A stretch of 64,000 bases of DNA from Streptomyces europaeiscabiei (GTDB taxonomy: Bacteria > Actinomycetota > Actinomycetes > Streptomycetales > Streptomycetaceae): positions 1,860,001 through 1,924,000 of the forward strand of contig NZ_CP107841.1 of the NCBI RefSeq assembly GCF_036346855.1, written 5' to 3'. Position 1 is the stretch's first letter, and every line of letters begins with the position of its first letter. Positions 8,544 to 17,025 of the stretch are shown here, piece after piece. The position numbers and the translations under genes are program-made. A model generated the notes under the pieces. That model had not been told where the DNA came from. It searched no databases and saw only the letters and a list, made by a program, of their open reading frames with translations.

Positions 8544-9740
8544 TCAGGCGTCCCTCCGCATCAACATGATCGCCGTCACCAGATACGGCACCGCGAACAC
8601 GGCGAACGCGACCCCGTGCGCGTGGGACGCGCCGATCACGGCGTACGCGGCGAACACACCCACCGTGGCCAGTTCCGTCCCCATGCTCGCGACCGACGTC
8701 ACGGTCGCCCGCCGAGCCCCCTCGATCCGATCCTGCAGCCGCGCGTCGGCGAGCACGTTGACCAACTGGAAGCCGCCGAAGGCGACGGCCACCAGCCCGA
8801 TACCGGTCGGCGTACGCATCGACGCCCCCACGGCCAGCGCGAACGCCGAGCCCGCCAGCACCACTCCCAGTCCGGCCGTGCCCAGCCGCTCCCCCGCCCC
8901 GGTCAGCAGGCTGCCGATCGTCGGCCCCACCCAGATCACCAGCAGCAGATACGGCACCGTCTGCTCGGCCACCCCGGTGTCCCGGACCAGCAGCGGCGTG
9001 TACTCGTCGAGGGCGCCCCACACCGCGCCGACGGCGGGCACGAGCAGCAGCGCCCCGCGGACGGACCGGTCCCGTCGGACCTCCGCGATTCCGGTCCGCA
9101 GGGTCGTGAGAATGGAGACCCGGTCGCCTCCGCCCGACCCGGCCGACCGGTGCTCCGGGAACCGTGTGGCCACCACCGAGGTCAGCACACAGACCAGCAC
9201 GCTCGCGGCGCCCACGGCCGGGTAGCCACCGAGGTCGAGGACCGGCCCCGCCAGCCCCATCGCCGCCATCACGGCGACCATGCCGACCGCCTGGGCCCGG
9301 CCGATGACGCGCGCGTACCGGTCGGCCGCGCCGAGCCGGTCCAGTTCGTCGTAGACCAGCGCCTCCAGCGCACCGGAGCCGAGCGCGCCGCGCACCCCCC
9401 ACAGGACGAAGCCGAGGGCGAAGGCCCAGTACGACGGGACGATCACCCACAGCGCGAAGCCGGTGGCGGTGAGCAGCGGGCCCAGCCACAGCAGCAGCCG
9501 TCGGGAGACGGCGTCGGCCCAGGCGCCGGAGGGGACCTCCAGCAGGATGCCGGTGATCGACCACAGGGCGAACAGTGAGGAGATCTGCCAGATCGACAGT
9601 CCGGTGTCGCTGAACAGCAGCGCGTACACCGGGTAGAGCAGCACGAAGTCGTCGAGGAACGCGTATCCGTACAGCGTGGCCGTCAGCCGCCGGACACCAA
9701 TGGTTCCGGCATCAGGCACACGCGCAGGTGAGAGAGTCAT
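8544..9740 (-). CDS. MFS transporter (drug-efflux type)
   Basis: This 398-residue major facilitator protein has about 12 hydrophobic segments, the motif DAVSRRLLLWLGP after TM2 and an acidic/aromatic TM1 (YGYAFLDDFVLLYPVYALLF). The ATG at 9740 is chosen because GGGAAGG lies four bases upstream; the open frame extends further but without conserved sequence. It stands alone between the nitrilase operon and the HAD-EEP gene, on the same strand as both. The substrate is unknown; export is the commonest role of such single MFS genes. Confidence 0.85.
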   Translation of the reverse strand: MTLSPARVPDAGTIGVRRLTATLYGYAFLDDFVLLYPVYALLFSDTGLSIWQISSLFALWSITGILLEVPSGAWADAVSRRLLLWLGPLLTATGFALWVIVPSYWAFALGFVLWGVRGALGSGALEALVYDELDRLGAADRYARVIGRAQAVGMVAVMAAMGLAGPVLDLGGYPAVGAASVLVCVLTSVVATRFPEHRSAGSGGGDRVSILTTLRTGIAEVRRDRSVRGALLLVPAVGAVWGALDEYTPLLVRDTGVAEQTVPYLLLVIWVGPTIGSLLTGAGERLGTAGLGVVLAGSAFALAVGASMRTPTGIGLVAVAFGGFQLVNVLADARLQDRIEGARRATVTSVASMGTELATVGVFAAYAVIGASHAHGVAFAVFAVPYLVTAIMLMRRDA

Positions 9741-9888
9741 GAGGCCTTCCCGAAGGAGCGATTCGGACGTCGGTGGTACGGCGTCCGAGGCGGCCCTCGG
9801 GAGGAGGCACGGCTGGTGGATCAATGTCGCCAGGTCATGGCACCGATGCTAGTCCGGCCGGCCCGTCCGGCCCAGTGGATATCCGGAG

Positions 9889-11358
9889 TCACTCCCTGGC
9901 GGCCGTGACCGGCGCGAACATGGTGATCACCGCCGCGTGGTCGGACGGCCAGTCGTTGTCCTCGACGTCCGGCCAGGGGCGGGGCGTGCCGCTGACGTAG
10001 GTACGGGAGTCGAGGACCGCGAGGCCTCGGTGCAGAACGAAGTCGATCCGGTCCTGGGGCTCCGGCCGTCCGCTGCCGTCCTCGTGTTCGGCGTGGACCG
10101 GCGACCAGGTGTGGCCCGGCTCCCGTGCGGGGTCGGGATGGGCCTCGCGGTAGGAGTCGCGCAGGCCTGCCGTCTCGGCGGCCCTGGTGACCGGCCAGTC
10201 GACGTCCGGCCGGTCGAGGTGGGACGGGCTGTTGAAGTCGCCGACCACGACGACCGGCACGGTGCCGTCGAGCCGGCTCAGGCAGTCCCGCAGCCGGCCG
10301 AGCCGCACTTCCTCGTGGGCGGTCAGCTCGGCGGCCTCCAGCCCGTCGAAGGCGGCCTCGTAGGGCCCGTACGGCTCGCAGTCCAGGTGGACCGTCCAGA
10401 TGTCCACCTCGGTGCCGGAGCCGGTCCTGATCCGGACGCCCGCCGCCCCGTAGAAGCCGACGTCGGGGTCGCCGAAGCGGGCCGTGATCGGGTGTCGGCT
10501 GATGATGCCGAGGTTGTCGCCGGCCCGGTGGTGGTGCCAGCCGAGGGCGTCGGCGAGTTCCTGCGCGGCGGTGCCGTCCGTCTCCTGGAGGCCGACCACG
10601 TCGACGTCCGTCTCGGTGATGACCTTGAGCTGCTTGGCCCGGTGATCGCGGACCCTGGTGCCGCCGTGCCAGAGGTTCCAGGTCATCACCCGCAGGGCGG
10701 GTCCGTCGGGGGCGACCAGCCGGCGCAGGCTCGCCGGGGTCACCGACTCCAGGCTCTCCCGTACGGTCCGCCCCGGGGCCTCGTCGATCGGCGCGAGCGA
10801 GGGCACGGCGAGGACCACGCATCCCGCCGCCTCGGCCGAGGCGACACCGGTCTCGGTGTCCTCGACGGCCACACAGGCGGCGGGGTCGACGCCGAGGGCG
10901 CGGCAGGCGGCGAGGTAGGGGTCGGGGGCCGGCTTGGTGTGCTCGGTGTCGTCGGCGGTGACCGAGACGGCGAACAGGTCGCGGCCGAGGGCGTCGAGGA
11001 CGGTGTCGGCGACGGCTCGCGGGGACGCCGTGACCAGGGCGGTGGGGACGCCCTCGCGGGCCAGGGCCCTGAGCAGTTCCAGCGCGCCAGGGCGGGGAAC
11101 GGTCCCGGTGCGGACCCGGTCGGCGAACTCCCGGTGCAGGTCGGCGGCCAGTCCGTCCCCCGGTGCGCCCGTGATCCCGGCGAGCCAGGCGGCGGTGTAC
11201 TCGACCGGACGGCCCAGTACGTCCGGTTGGTCGGCCTCGGTCAGTGCGCGCCCTAGGCCGGCGGCCACCTCCTCCACCGCATCCCACCAGAGCCGCTCGG
11301 TGTCGACGAGCGTGCCGTCCATGTCGAACAGGGCGGCCTGGAGCGGGAGTCGAGACAA
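9889..11358 (-). CDS. HAD phosphatase - EEP phosphodiesterase fusion protein
   Basis: This 489-residue two-domain protein begins with a haloacid-dehalogenase phosphatase (about residues 1-225). It shows all four HAD motifs: FDMDGTLVDTE, VTASP, KPAPDPY and VEDTETGVASAEAAG. The second half (about 235-489) is an endonuclease/exonuclease/phosphatase domain with MTWNLWHGG, VVGLQET, VVGDFNS, DRIDFVL and SDHAAV, all catalytic positions present. It is the last gene after an ABC importer, so it may process an imported phosphoester (inference). The start is uncertain. The in-frame ATG at 11379 lies inside a transposon end with no spacing to its GGGAGG, so I prefer the TTG at 11358, just outside that end and right before the HAD fold. 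Confidence 0.85.
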   Translation of the reverse strand: MSRLPLQAALFDMDGTLVDTERLWWDAVEEVAAGLGRALTEADQPDVLGRPVEYTAAWLAGITGAPGDGLAADLHREFADRVRTGTVPRPGALELLRALAREGVPTALVTASPRAVADTVLDALGRDLFAVSVTADDTEHTKPAPDPYLAACRALGVDPAACVAVEDTETGVASAEAAGCVVLAVPSLAPIDEAPGRTVRESLESVTPASLRRLVAPDGPALRVMTWNLWHGGTRVRDHRAKQLKVITETDVDVVGLQETDGTAAQELADALGWHHHRAGDNLGIISRHPITARFGDPDVGFYGAAGVRIRTGSGTEVDIWTVHLDCEPYGPYEAAFDGLEAAELTAHEEVRLGRLRDCLSRLDGTVPVVVVGDFNSPSHLDRPDVDWPVTRAAETAGLRDSYREAHPDPAREPGHTWSPVHAEHEDGSGRPEPQDRIDFVLHRGLAVLDSRTYVSGTPRPWPDVEDNDWPSDHAAVITMFAPVTAARE

Positions 11359-11371
11359 GGGTTTCTCTTTC

Positions 11372-11560
11372 TTTGACATCCTCCCTCGGCTGAAGCCTAG
11401 GGATTCCAGCCTTTGTGGGCTGAGGTTCACGGGCATTCGAACCCTCACGGGGTGTCACCCCTCCGGCGTGTCCCGCCGCGACCCGCACTGCTTCCAGCTT
11501 GGCGCCCGCTTGGTTGTCGCCAAGCGCCGCAGCCAGACCACCACTTGTGTGCGGGTCGTC
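11372..11560 (-). mobile_element. Decayed IS200/IS605-type (TnpB) right end, solo
   Basis: Read on the minus strand, this spacer ends with the hairpin CCCTAGGC-TTCA-GCCGAGGG (11383-11402), then GAGGATGTCAA. That is the same layout as the right end of the intact TnpB element at 52526-52560: hairpin, purine run, terminal TCAA. Just before the hairpin an untranslated frame still reads EPQPTKAGIPRL, close to the EPQRATAGTPRL that ends the intact TnpB. The rest of tnpB and the left end are gone. The remnant separates the ABC ATPase gene from the HAD-EEP gene and places its boundary about 13 bases before the likely TTG start of the latter. Confidence 0.7.
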
Positions 11561-11613
11561 ACGGAGAGCCGGTGGTTCGGGGCAGTACCCGGCAGGAGCC
11601 GGGCAAGGGTCGT

Positions 11614-12687
11614 TCAGCGGGTGGCGCGCGCGGCGACCAGTACCGGCCGTTCGGGGAGGCTCACGGTCACGGCCGCCCCGGCGCCGAGGGCCGCCGCCTC
11701 GTGCGTGGGCAGGTCGGCCTTGACCTCGGTGCCGTCGGCGAGCCGTACGGTGAGGCGGGTGGCGGCGCCGAGGAACGCGGTGGCCACCACCCGGGCGTCG
11801 CCGGTGTCGTCCGCCCGTACCCCGACCGCCTCCGGCCGTACGAGTACATCCACCTCGGCGGTGGTGGGCGCCGCGCCGTCCACGGGCAGCCGTCGGCCCA
11901 GCACCTCGACCGTCGTGCCGTCCAGCCGGCCCGGGATCCGGCTCATCGTTCCGACGAACTCGGCGACGAAGGCGGTGGCCGGACGGCCGTACAACTCGAC
12001 CGGGGCCGCGCACTGTTCGAGCCGCCCGGCGTGCATCACGGCGACCCGGTCGGCCATGGACAGCGCCTCCTCCTGGTCGTGCGTCACGAACAGCGTGGTG
12101 ATGCCCAGCTCCTGCTGGAGCCGACGGATCTCCTCGCGGAGGGTCAGCCGCACCTTGGCGTCGAGGGCGGAGAGCGGTTCGTCGAGGAGCAGCACCCGGG
12201 GCCGCAGGGCGAGCGCCCGGGCGAGGGCGACGCGCTGCTGCTGGCCGCCGGACAGCTGGTGGGGGTACTGGGCGCCCTTGTCGGCGAGGCCCACGAGGTC
12301 GAGCAACTCGGCGGCGCGGGAGCGCCGTTCGGCCGTGCGCACCTTGCGCATGCGCAGCCCGAAGGCCACGTTGTCGAGGGCGCTGAGGTGCGGGAAGAGG
12401 CTGTACGACTGGAAGACCATGCCGGCGTCGCGCCGGTGGGCCGGGACGCGGGTGACGTCCTCCCCGTCGACCAGCACCTCGCCGGAGTCGGGGTGTTCGA
12501 AGCCGGCGAGCATCCTCAGCGCGGTGGTCTTGCCGCAGCCGGACGGGCCGAGCAGCGCGAGGAGTTCACCGGGCCGGACGGTCAGGTCGAGTCCGTCCAG
12601 GGCGACGGTGGCCCCGAACTCCCGGCGCAGGCCCCGGAACTCGACGGTGGCGGCGGTGTCGGTCGCAGTTTTCTCAAGCACGGTCAT
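11614..12687 (-). CDS. ABC importer ATPase (iron/aminophosphonate/spermidine type)
   Basis: This 357-residue nucleotide-binding subunit energises the importer encoded just upstream. Walker A GPSGCGKTT, Q-loop FQSYSLFPH, signature LSGGQQQR, Walker B VLLLDEPLSALD and switch VTHDQ are all present in the first 240 residues. A C-terminal TOBE-like regulatory domain follows (about 245-357). It starts 3 bases after the second permease and is the fourth gene of the operon. The downstream spacer holds a transposon remnant, so transcription into the HAD-EEP gene may be altered. Confidence 0.92.
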   Translation of the reverse strand: MTVLEKTATDTAATVEFRGLRREFGATVALDGLDLTVRPGELLALLGPSGCGKTTALRMLAGFEHPDSGEVLVDGEDVTRVPAHRRDAGMVFQSYSLFPHLSALDNVAFGLRMRKVRTAERRSRAAELLDLVGLADKGAQYPHQLSGGQQQRVALARALALRPRVLLLDEPLSALDAKVRLTLREEIRRLQQELGITTLFVTHDQEEALSMADRVAVMHAGRLEQCAAPVELYGRPATAFVAEFVGTMSRIPGRLDGTTVEVLGRRLPVDGAAPTTAEVDVLVRPEAVGVRADDTGDARVVATAFLGAATRLTVRLADGTEVKADLPTHEAAALGAGAAVTVSLPERPVLVAARATR

Positions 12688-12690
12688 GGT

Positions 12691-13539
12691 TCATCCCCGG
12701 GAGGCGGAAGCGGTTGGGGTACGTCCGCCGAAGGAGGCGAGCGCGAGGAGCATGGCCCAGGTGACGAGCAGGCTGAGCACCGAGACGGCGACGGAGAGCT
12801 GGGCCTGCGAGCCGCTGACGTTGACGATCCACACGGCGAACGGCCTGAAGCCCAGCAGCTGGGCGACGGTGAACTCGCCGAGCACGAGCGCCAGGGTGAG
12901 GAAGGCGGAGTTGAGCAGCGCCCCGCGCAGATTGGGCAGCACGGCCCGCACCAGCGCCTGCGGCCAGCTCGCCCCGCAGCTGCGCGCGGCCTCGACGAGA
13001 GTGGGTACGTCCATGGCGCGCAGCCCCGCGTCCAGCGCCCGGTACACGAAGGGCAGCGCCATCACGACGTAGGCGAGGACCAGCACCACGGGGAAGTCGG
13101 GGTTCTGGATCGCGACGAAGGTCTGGAACAGCGGGGTCCGGGAGAGGTGTTCGGGCCCCCACTTGAGCACGGTCCCGAGCCCGGCGACGAACGCGATCGG
13201 CGGCACCACCAGCGGCAGGGAGCACACCACCTCCACGACGGGCCGCAGCCTGGGCGCGCCGAGCCGCAACGCGACCATGGCGGGCACCATCAGCAGCAGT
13301 ACGACGGCGATCGTCACGGCGGCCAGCTCCAGCGAGAGCAGCAGGCTGGTCACGAAGCCCTCGGTGCCGAGGATCTGCCCGTACGCCTCGAAGGTGATCC
13401 CCTCGCCCGGCACGTCGACCGTGAAGATCACGGAGGCGGCGAGCGGGACGAGGAAGTACAGCCCGGCGCAGGCGAGGACGAGCGGGCGCCACAGGGCGGG
13501 GCGCCGCGATGCCGGGCGCCCGGGGTTCAGGCCAGCCAT
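12691..13539 (-). CDS. ABC importer permease, second subunit
   Basis: This 282-residue inner-membrane subunit has six predicted transmembrane segments. The binding-protein-dependent transport motif (EAA loop) reads VEAARSCGASWPQALVRAVLPNL. The ATG at 13539 overlaps the end of the first permease gene by 13 bases, a sign of translational coupling. It pairs with the other permease to form the membrane channel. Confidence 0.9.
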   Translation of the reverse strand: MAGLNPGRPASRRPALWRPLVLACAGLYFLVPLAASVIFTVDVPGEGITFEAYGQILGTEGFVTSLLLSLELAAVTIAVVLLLMVPAMVALRLGAPRLRPVVEVVCSLPLVVPPIAFVAGLGTVLKWGPEHLSRTPLFQTFVAIQNPDFPVVLVLAYVVMALPFVYRALDAGLRAMDVPTLVEAARSCGASWPQALVRAVLPNLRGALLNSAFLTLALVLGEFTVAQLLGFRPFAVWIVNVSGSQAQLSVAVSVLSLLVTWAMLLALASFGGRTPTASASRG

Positions 13540-14429
13540 CGCGCGCTCCGTCGTTGCAGGGGCAGGTACACGGCCATGACCAGCCCGGCGATCAGGACCA
13601 TGTCGAGGCTGAGGGCGAGCGCCACGTTCTCCTGGCCGACCAGGACGTTGCCGGAGATGGCGTCGGCGATCTGCAGGGTGACCAGCGGGATCGAGCTGCC
13701 CACCATGGCCGCGGCGGTGGCGTACGCGGCGAAGGCGCTGCCGAAGAGCAGCACGAGCCCGCCGAGCAGCGAGGGCGCGAGCACGGGCAGGGCGACGTGC
13801 AGCCAGTACTGGAAACCGGTGGCGCCGTTGTTCTGCGCGGCCTCCCGCCACTGGACGCGCAGTCCGTCGAGGGCGGGGGTGATGGTGAGGACCATGAGCG
13901 GGATCAGGAAGTACAGGTAGACGATGACCAGTCCCCAGAAGCTGTAGAGGTCCCAGCCCTTGTCCGTCAGACCCAGTTGCCGGGTCAGCACGCCGGCGTT
14001 GCCGAGGGTGGCGACGAAGGCGAAGGCGAGCGGGACACCGCCGAAGTTGGCGAGCACCCCGGAGGCGGTGAGCACGGCCTCGCGCAGCGCCGGGAAGCGG
14101 GAGGTCACCACGGCCTGGGCGAGGGGCAGCCCCAGTACGGCCGCGAGCCCGGCCGAGACGGCGGACAGCTTCACGCTGCCGAGCATGGCCGTGAGGTAGG
14201 CCCCCTGCACGGAGGCCGTCATGTTCGCCGTGGTGTACGAAGTGGCGCCCGTGGTCTGGTCCTTGACCGTGAACGCGCCGTTCAGCATGGCGAGGGCGGG
14301 CAGCCCGAAGGCGACCGCGACGAAGGCCAGCAGCGGGAGCACGGCGAGCCATCCGCCGGGGCGGGGCCGCCGCTTCGGGGAAGCGGCGGCCACCAGTGCC
14401 GGGTCGGCCTCGGTGACGACGGCGGTCAC
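13527..14429 (-). CDS. ABC importer permease, first subunit
   Basis: This 300-residue inner-membrane subunit has about six hydrophobic segments and an EAA loop reading REAAQNNGATGFQYWLHVALP. The GTG at 14429 overlaps the stop of the binding-protein gene (GTGA), so the two are translationally coupled. The type fits permeases that work with Fe(III)/2-aminoethylphosphonate-like binding proteins. Confidence 0.9.
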   Translation of the reverse strand: MTAVVTEADPALVAAASPKRRPRPGGWLAVLPLLAFVAVAFGLPALAMLNGAFTVKDQTTGATSYTTANMTASVQGAYLTAMLGSVKLSAVSAGLAAVLGLPLAQAVVTSRFPALREAVLTASGVLANFGGVPLAFAFVATLGNAGVLTRQLGLTDKGWDLYSFWGLVIVYLYFLIPLMVLTITPALDGLRVQWREAAQNNGATGFQYWLHVALPVLAPSLLGGLVLLFGSAFAAYATAAAMVGSSIPLVTLQIADAISGNVLVGQENVALALSLDMVLIAGLVMAVYLPLQRRSARWLA

Positions 14430-15577
14430 CCGGAGACCGCCTTGGCCCAGCCCTGTCCGAGCACGTCCTTGGCCTTGGTCTGCTGGTCCTCGGTCGGGAA
14501 CTCGGGCGTGCCGGACACCTCGGGCAGCTTGGCCGCGGCGGTCTTGTCCAGCGTGCCCGCCTTCTCCATGGCGGTCATCAGGGCCGGGCGGGCGTATCCG
14601 GCGAGCCACAGGTTCTGGCCCTCGGCGCTGTAGAGGTACTCCTGCCAGAGCCGGGCGGCGGCCGGGTGGGGTGCGTCCTTGTTGATGGCCTGGGAGTAGT
14701 ACTGGGAGAACTTGCCGTCCTCGGGGACGACGACCTTCCAGTCGACGCCCTTGGACTTGAACTCGTCGGCGTACCCGGCGTTCAGGTAGTCCCAGTCGAT
14801 ACTGATGGGCGTCTCGCCCTTCTCGACGGTGGCCGGCGTCGACTCGACGGGCGTGTAGTTGCCGTTCTTCTTCAGCTTGGCGAAGAAGTCGAGTCCGGGC
14901 TGGATGTCGTCGAACGAGCCGCCGCTCGCCAGCGAGGCCGCCCACACCCCGCCGAAGGCGGAACCGGACTTGGTGGGGTTGCCGTTGAGCGCGACCTGCC
15001 CCTTGTACCGCGGCTTCAGCAGGTCGGCGAAGGTCTCCGGGCATTCCTTCACGCGCTTGGCGTCGCACCCGATGGATATGTAGCCGCCGTAGTCGTTGTA
15101 CCACTGGCCCTTCGGGTCCTTCTGGCCCTCGGGGATGTCGGCGAACGCGGCCACCTCGTACGGGGCGAGCAGCCCCTGCTGGGCGGCGCTCAGAGCGAAG
15201 GAGCTGCCCAGGTCGAGCACGTCGGGCGCCCGGTCCTGTCCCTTGCGCGAGGTGACGGCGTTGATCTCGTCCTGGCTGGCCCCGTCCGGGTTCTCGACCT
15301 CGATCTTGATGCCGTACTTCTTCTCGAACCCGTCGATCAGCGCGCCGTAGTTGGCCCAGTCACGGGGCAGGGCGATCGCGTTGAGCGTGCCCTCCTTCTT
15401 GGCCGCCTTGATCAGCGCGTCCAGGCCGCCGAAGTCCTTCGCCGAGGTCGCGGTGGCCGCGTTCCTGCCGTCGGTGGTGGTCGTGGTCTCGGGGGCCGCG
15501 CCACAGGCGCTGAGGGTGAGTACTGCGGCGGCGAGGGCGCCACCGATGACGGCGGTTCTCGGCGGGAAGAGGGTCAC
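14426..15577 (-). CDS. ABC importer substrate-binding lipoprotein
   Basis: This 383-residue solute-binding protein captures the ligand outside the cell. A lipoprotein signal ends in LSACG (about residues 20-24), so the mature Cys is lipid-anchored. The body resembles the class that binds Fe(III), thiamine or 2-aminoethylphosphonate (two-lobed, with segments such as APDVLDLGSSFALSAAQQG and ISIDWDYLNAGYADEF). The ligand cannot be fixed from sequence. The neighbouring phosphatase fusion and GntR/UTRA regulator make a phosphorus-containing organic ligand attractive, but this is inference. The GTG at 15577 has GGAGAG three bases upstream. Confidence 0.88.
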   Translation of the reverse strand: MTLFPPRTAVIGGALAAAVLTLSACGAAPETTTTTDGRNAATATSAKDFGGLDALIKAAKKEGTLNAIALPRDWANYGALIDGFEKKYGIKIEVENPDGASQDEINAVTSRKGQDRAPDVLDLGSSFALSAAQQGLLAPYEVAAFADIPEGQKDPKGQWYNDYGGYISIGCDAKRVKECPETFADLLKPRYKGQVALNGNPTKSGSAFGGVWAASLASGGSFDDIQPGLDFFAKLKKNGNYTPVESTPATVEKGETPISIDWDYLNAGYADEFKSKGVDWKVVVPEDGKFSQYYSQAINKDAPHPAAARLWQEYLYSAEGQNLWLAGYARPALMTAMEKAGTLDKTAAAKLPEVSGTPEFPTEDQQTKAKDVLGQGWAKAVSG

Positions 15578-15618
15578 GGGCTCTCCAGGGGTACGCGCAG
15601 GGACGATCTGGGTGGAGC

Positions 15619-15634
15619 ACTTGTCTGAACAAGT
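15619..15634. promoter_or_regulatory. GntR-type operator candidate ACTTGT-CTGA-ACAAGT
   Basis: A perfect 6-bp inverted repeat with a 4-base spacer lies 42 bases upstream of the binding-protein start, in the divergent region with the GntR gene. Size and position fit a GntR/HutC dimer site. A second element, CCTCATTAGG, occurs twice in the same region (15638-15647 and 15748-15757), and the palindrome CTGTGCACAG lies at 15767-15776 near the GntR promoter. Confidence 0.5.
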
Positions 15635-15805
15635 TGGCCTCATTAGGTCCGCGCTTCATATCACGCACGTAAACTCCGGCGAAATACTCGTGCACGTTTT
15701 CCCGCACAAACACTGGCCGATCAACCGGTTCGGCAGTTCCTTCGCCACCTCATTAGGCTGGCCGCACTGTGCACAGCGGGCGACCGGGACGAGCGGAGGG
15801 GGATC

Positions 15806-16549
15806 ATGGCGGCGCGACACGAGGAGATCGCCGAGGCACTGCGGCGGGCGATCGACCGTGAGGACTACACGGTGGGGAGTCTGCTGCCCCCCGAGACCGA
15901 ACTCGCGGCCCGCTACGGCGTCTCGCGCGGCACCGTCCGTCAGGCGGTGGCGACCCTGACCGCCGAGGGCCTCATCGGCTCACGCCAGGGTGCCCGCCGG
16001 GTGGTCCTGGCCGGCCGCCGCAGCCAGAGCTTCGCCGAGTTGCGCAGCTTCGCCCAGTGGGCGCGCGCGATGGGCCGTGAGGCGACGGGCCGGGTGATCG
16101 CCCAGGAGTACCGGACCGCCGGCGCGGAGGACCGCGTACGCCTCCAGCTCACCCCGGGCGCCCGCGTCCTGCACGTGCTGCGCCTGCGCGGTCTCGACGG
16201 CCTGCCCGTCCTGCTGGAGCGCACGGTCTACGCCGACTGGATCTCCCCGGCCGTCGAGCACATCGAGGCGGACTGTCCCTCGGTCACCCAGCGCCTGCTC
16301 GACGACACGGGCCTGGTCTTCGCCTACGGCGAGCACATCATCGACGCCGTGGCCGCCGGCGCCCAGGACGCCGAGTTCCTGGCCGTGCGCCGTACGAGCC
16401 CCCTCCTGCGTGTCCGGCGCGTCACCACCACCCGCGAGGGCCGCCCGGTGGAGTGGTCCGACGACCGCTACCGTCCGGACGCGGTGAGCTTCAGCGTGCA
16501 CAACTCGATAGGGAACAACGCGCTGGCGAGGACGACCGCGGCTCCCTGA
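15806..16549 (+). CDS. GntR-family (HutC/UTRA) transcriptional regulator
   Basis: This is a 247-residue repressor. The N-terminal winged helix (about residues 5-70) includes PPETELAARYGVSRGTVRQAVATL, a classic GntR recognition helix. The C-terminal UTRA ligand domain (about 85-240) ends with VEWSDDRYRPDAVSF. It is divergent from the ABC importer operon and is the obvious regulator of it. The ATG at 15806 follows GGAGGGGGATC. Confidence 0.9.
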   Translation: MAARHEEIAEALRRAIDREDYTVGSLLPPETELAARYGVSRGTVRQAVATLTAEGLIGSRQGARRVVLAGRRSQSFAELRSFAQWARAMGREATGRVIAQEYRTAGAEDRVRLQLTPGARVLHVLRLRGLDGLPVLLERTVYADWISPAVEHIEADCPSVTQRLLDDTGLVFAYGEHIIDAVAAGAQDAEFLAVRRTSPLLRVRRVTTTREGRPVEWSDDRYRPDAVSFSVHNSIGNNALARTTAAP

Positions 16550-16562
16550 GGGGCACGCACTG

Positions 16563-17015
16563 TCAGGCGGGCGCCCCGGAGGAGAACCGCCGCAGCAGGG
16601 GCGACAGCACCAGCACGGACTTGGTCCGCTCGACGAACGGCTCCCCGGCGATCCGCTCCAGCACCCGCTCGAAGTGCCGCATGTCCGAGGCGAAGACCTG
16701 CACGAGGGCATCGGCCTCCCCGGTGACGGTCGACGCCGCGACCACCTCCTGATACCGCTCCAGCCCCCGCTGGATCGTCTCCGGCGAGGTGTTCCGCCGG
16801 CAGTAGATCTCGACGAACCCCTCGGTCTCCCACCCGAGGGCGGCGGGGTCCACCCGAACCGTGAAACCGGTGATCGCCCCGGTCGCCCGCAGCCGGTCCA
16901 CCCGCCGCTTGACCGCGGGCGCGGACAGGCCGACGAGTTGGCCGATGTCGGAGTAGGAACGGCGGGCGTCCTCGGCGAGGGCGTGCACGATGCGTTCGTC
17001 GAGATCGTTCAGCAC
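16563..17015 (-). CDS. Lrp/AsnC-family transcriptional regulator
   Basis: A 150-residue leucine-responsive-type regulator. The N-terminal helix-turn-helix (about residues 5-55) includes RRSYSDIGQLVGLSAPAVKRRVDRL, and the C-terminal RAM-like ligand domain follows. It starts 10 bases after the amino-acid permease stop, so it is co-transcribed with and probably controls that permease. The effector is likely an amino acid. Confidence 0.9.
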   Translation of the reverse strand: MLNDLDERIVHALAEDARRSYSDIGQLVGLSAPAVKRRVDRLRATGAITGFTVRVDPAALGWETEGFVEIYCRRNTSPETIQRGLERYQEVVAASTVTGEADALVQVFASDMRHFERVLERIAGEPFVERTKSVLVLSPLLRRFSSGAPA

Positions 17016-17025
17016 TGCGGGTGGA

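Noticed and set aside
5568..9578. A 1336-residue open frame on the plus strand
   Set aside because: It runs antisense to three well-supported genes (amine oxidase, nitrilase, MFS), has no domain and reflects G/C bias only.
9889..11379. Phosphonoacetaldehyde hydrolase for aminophosphonate breakdown
   Set aside because: The HAD motif is FDMDGTLVD, not the DWAGT type of that enzyme, and no aminotransferase gene is adjacent.
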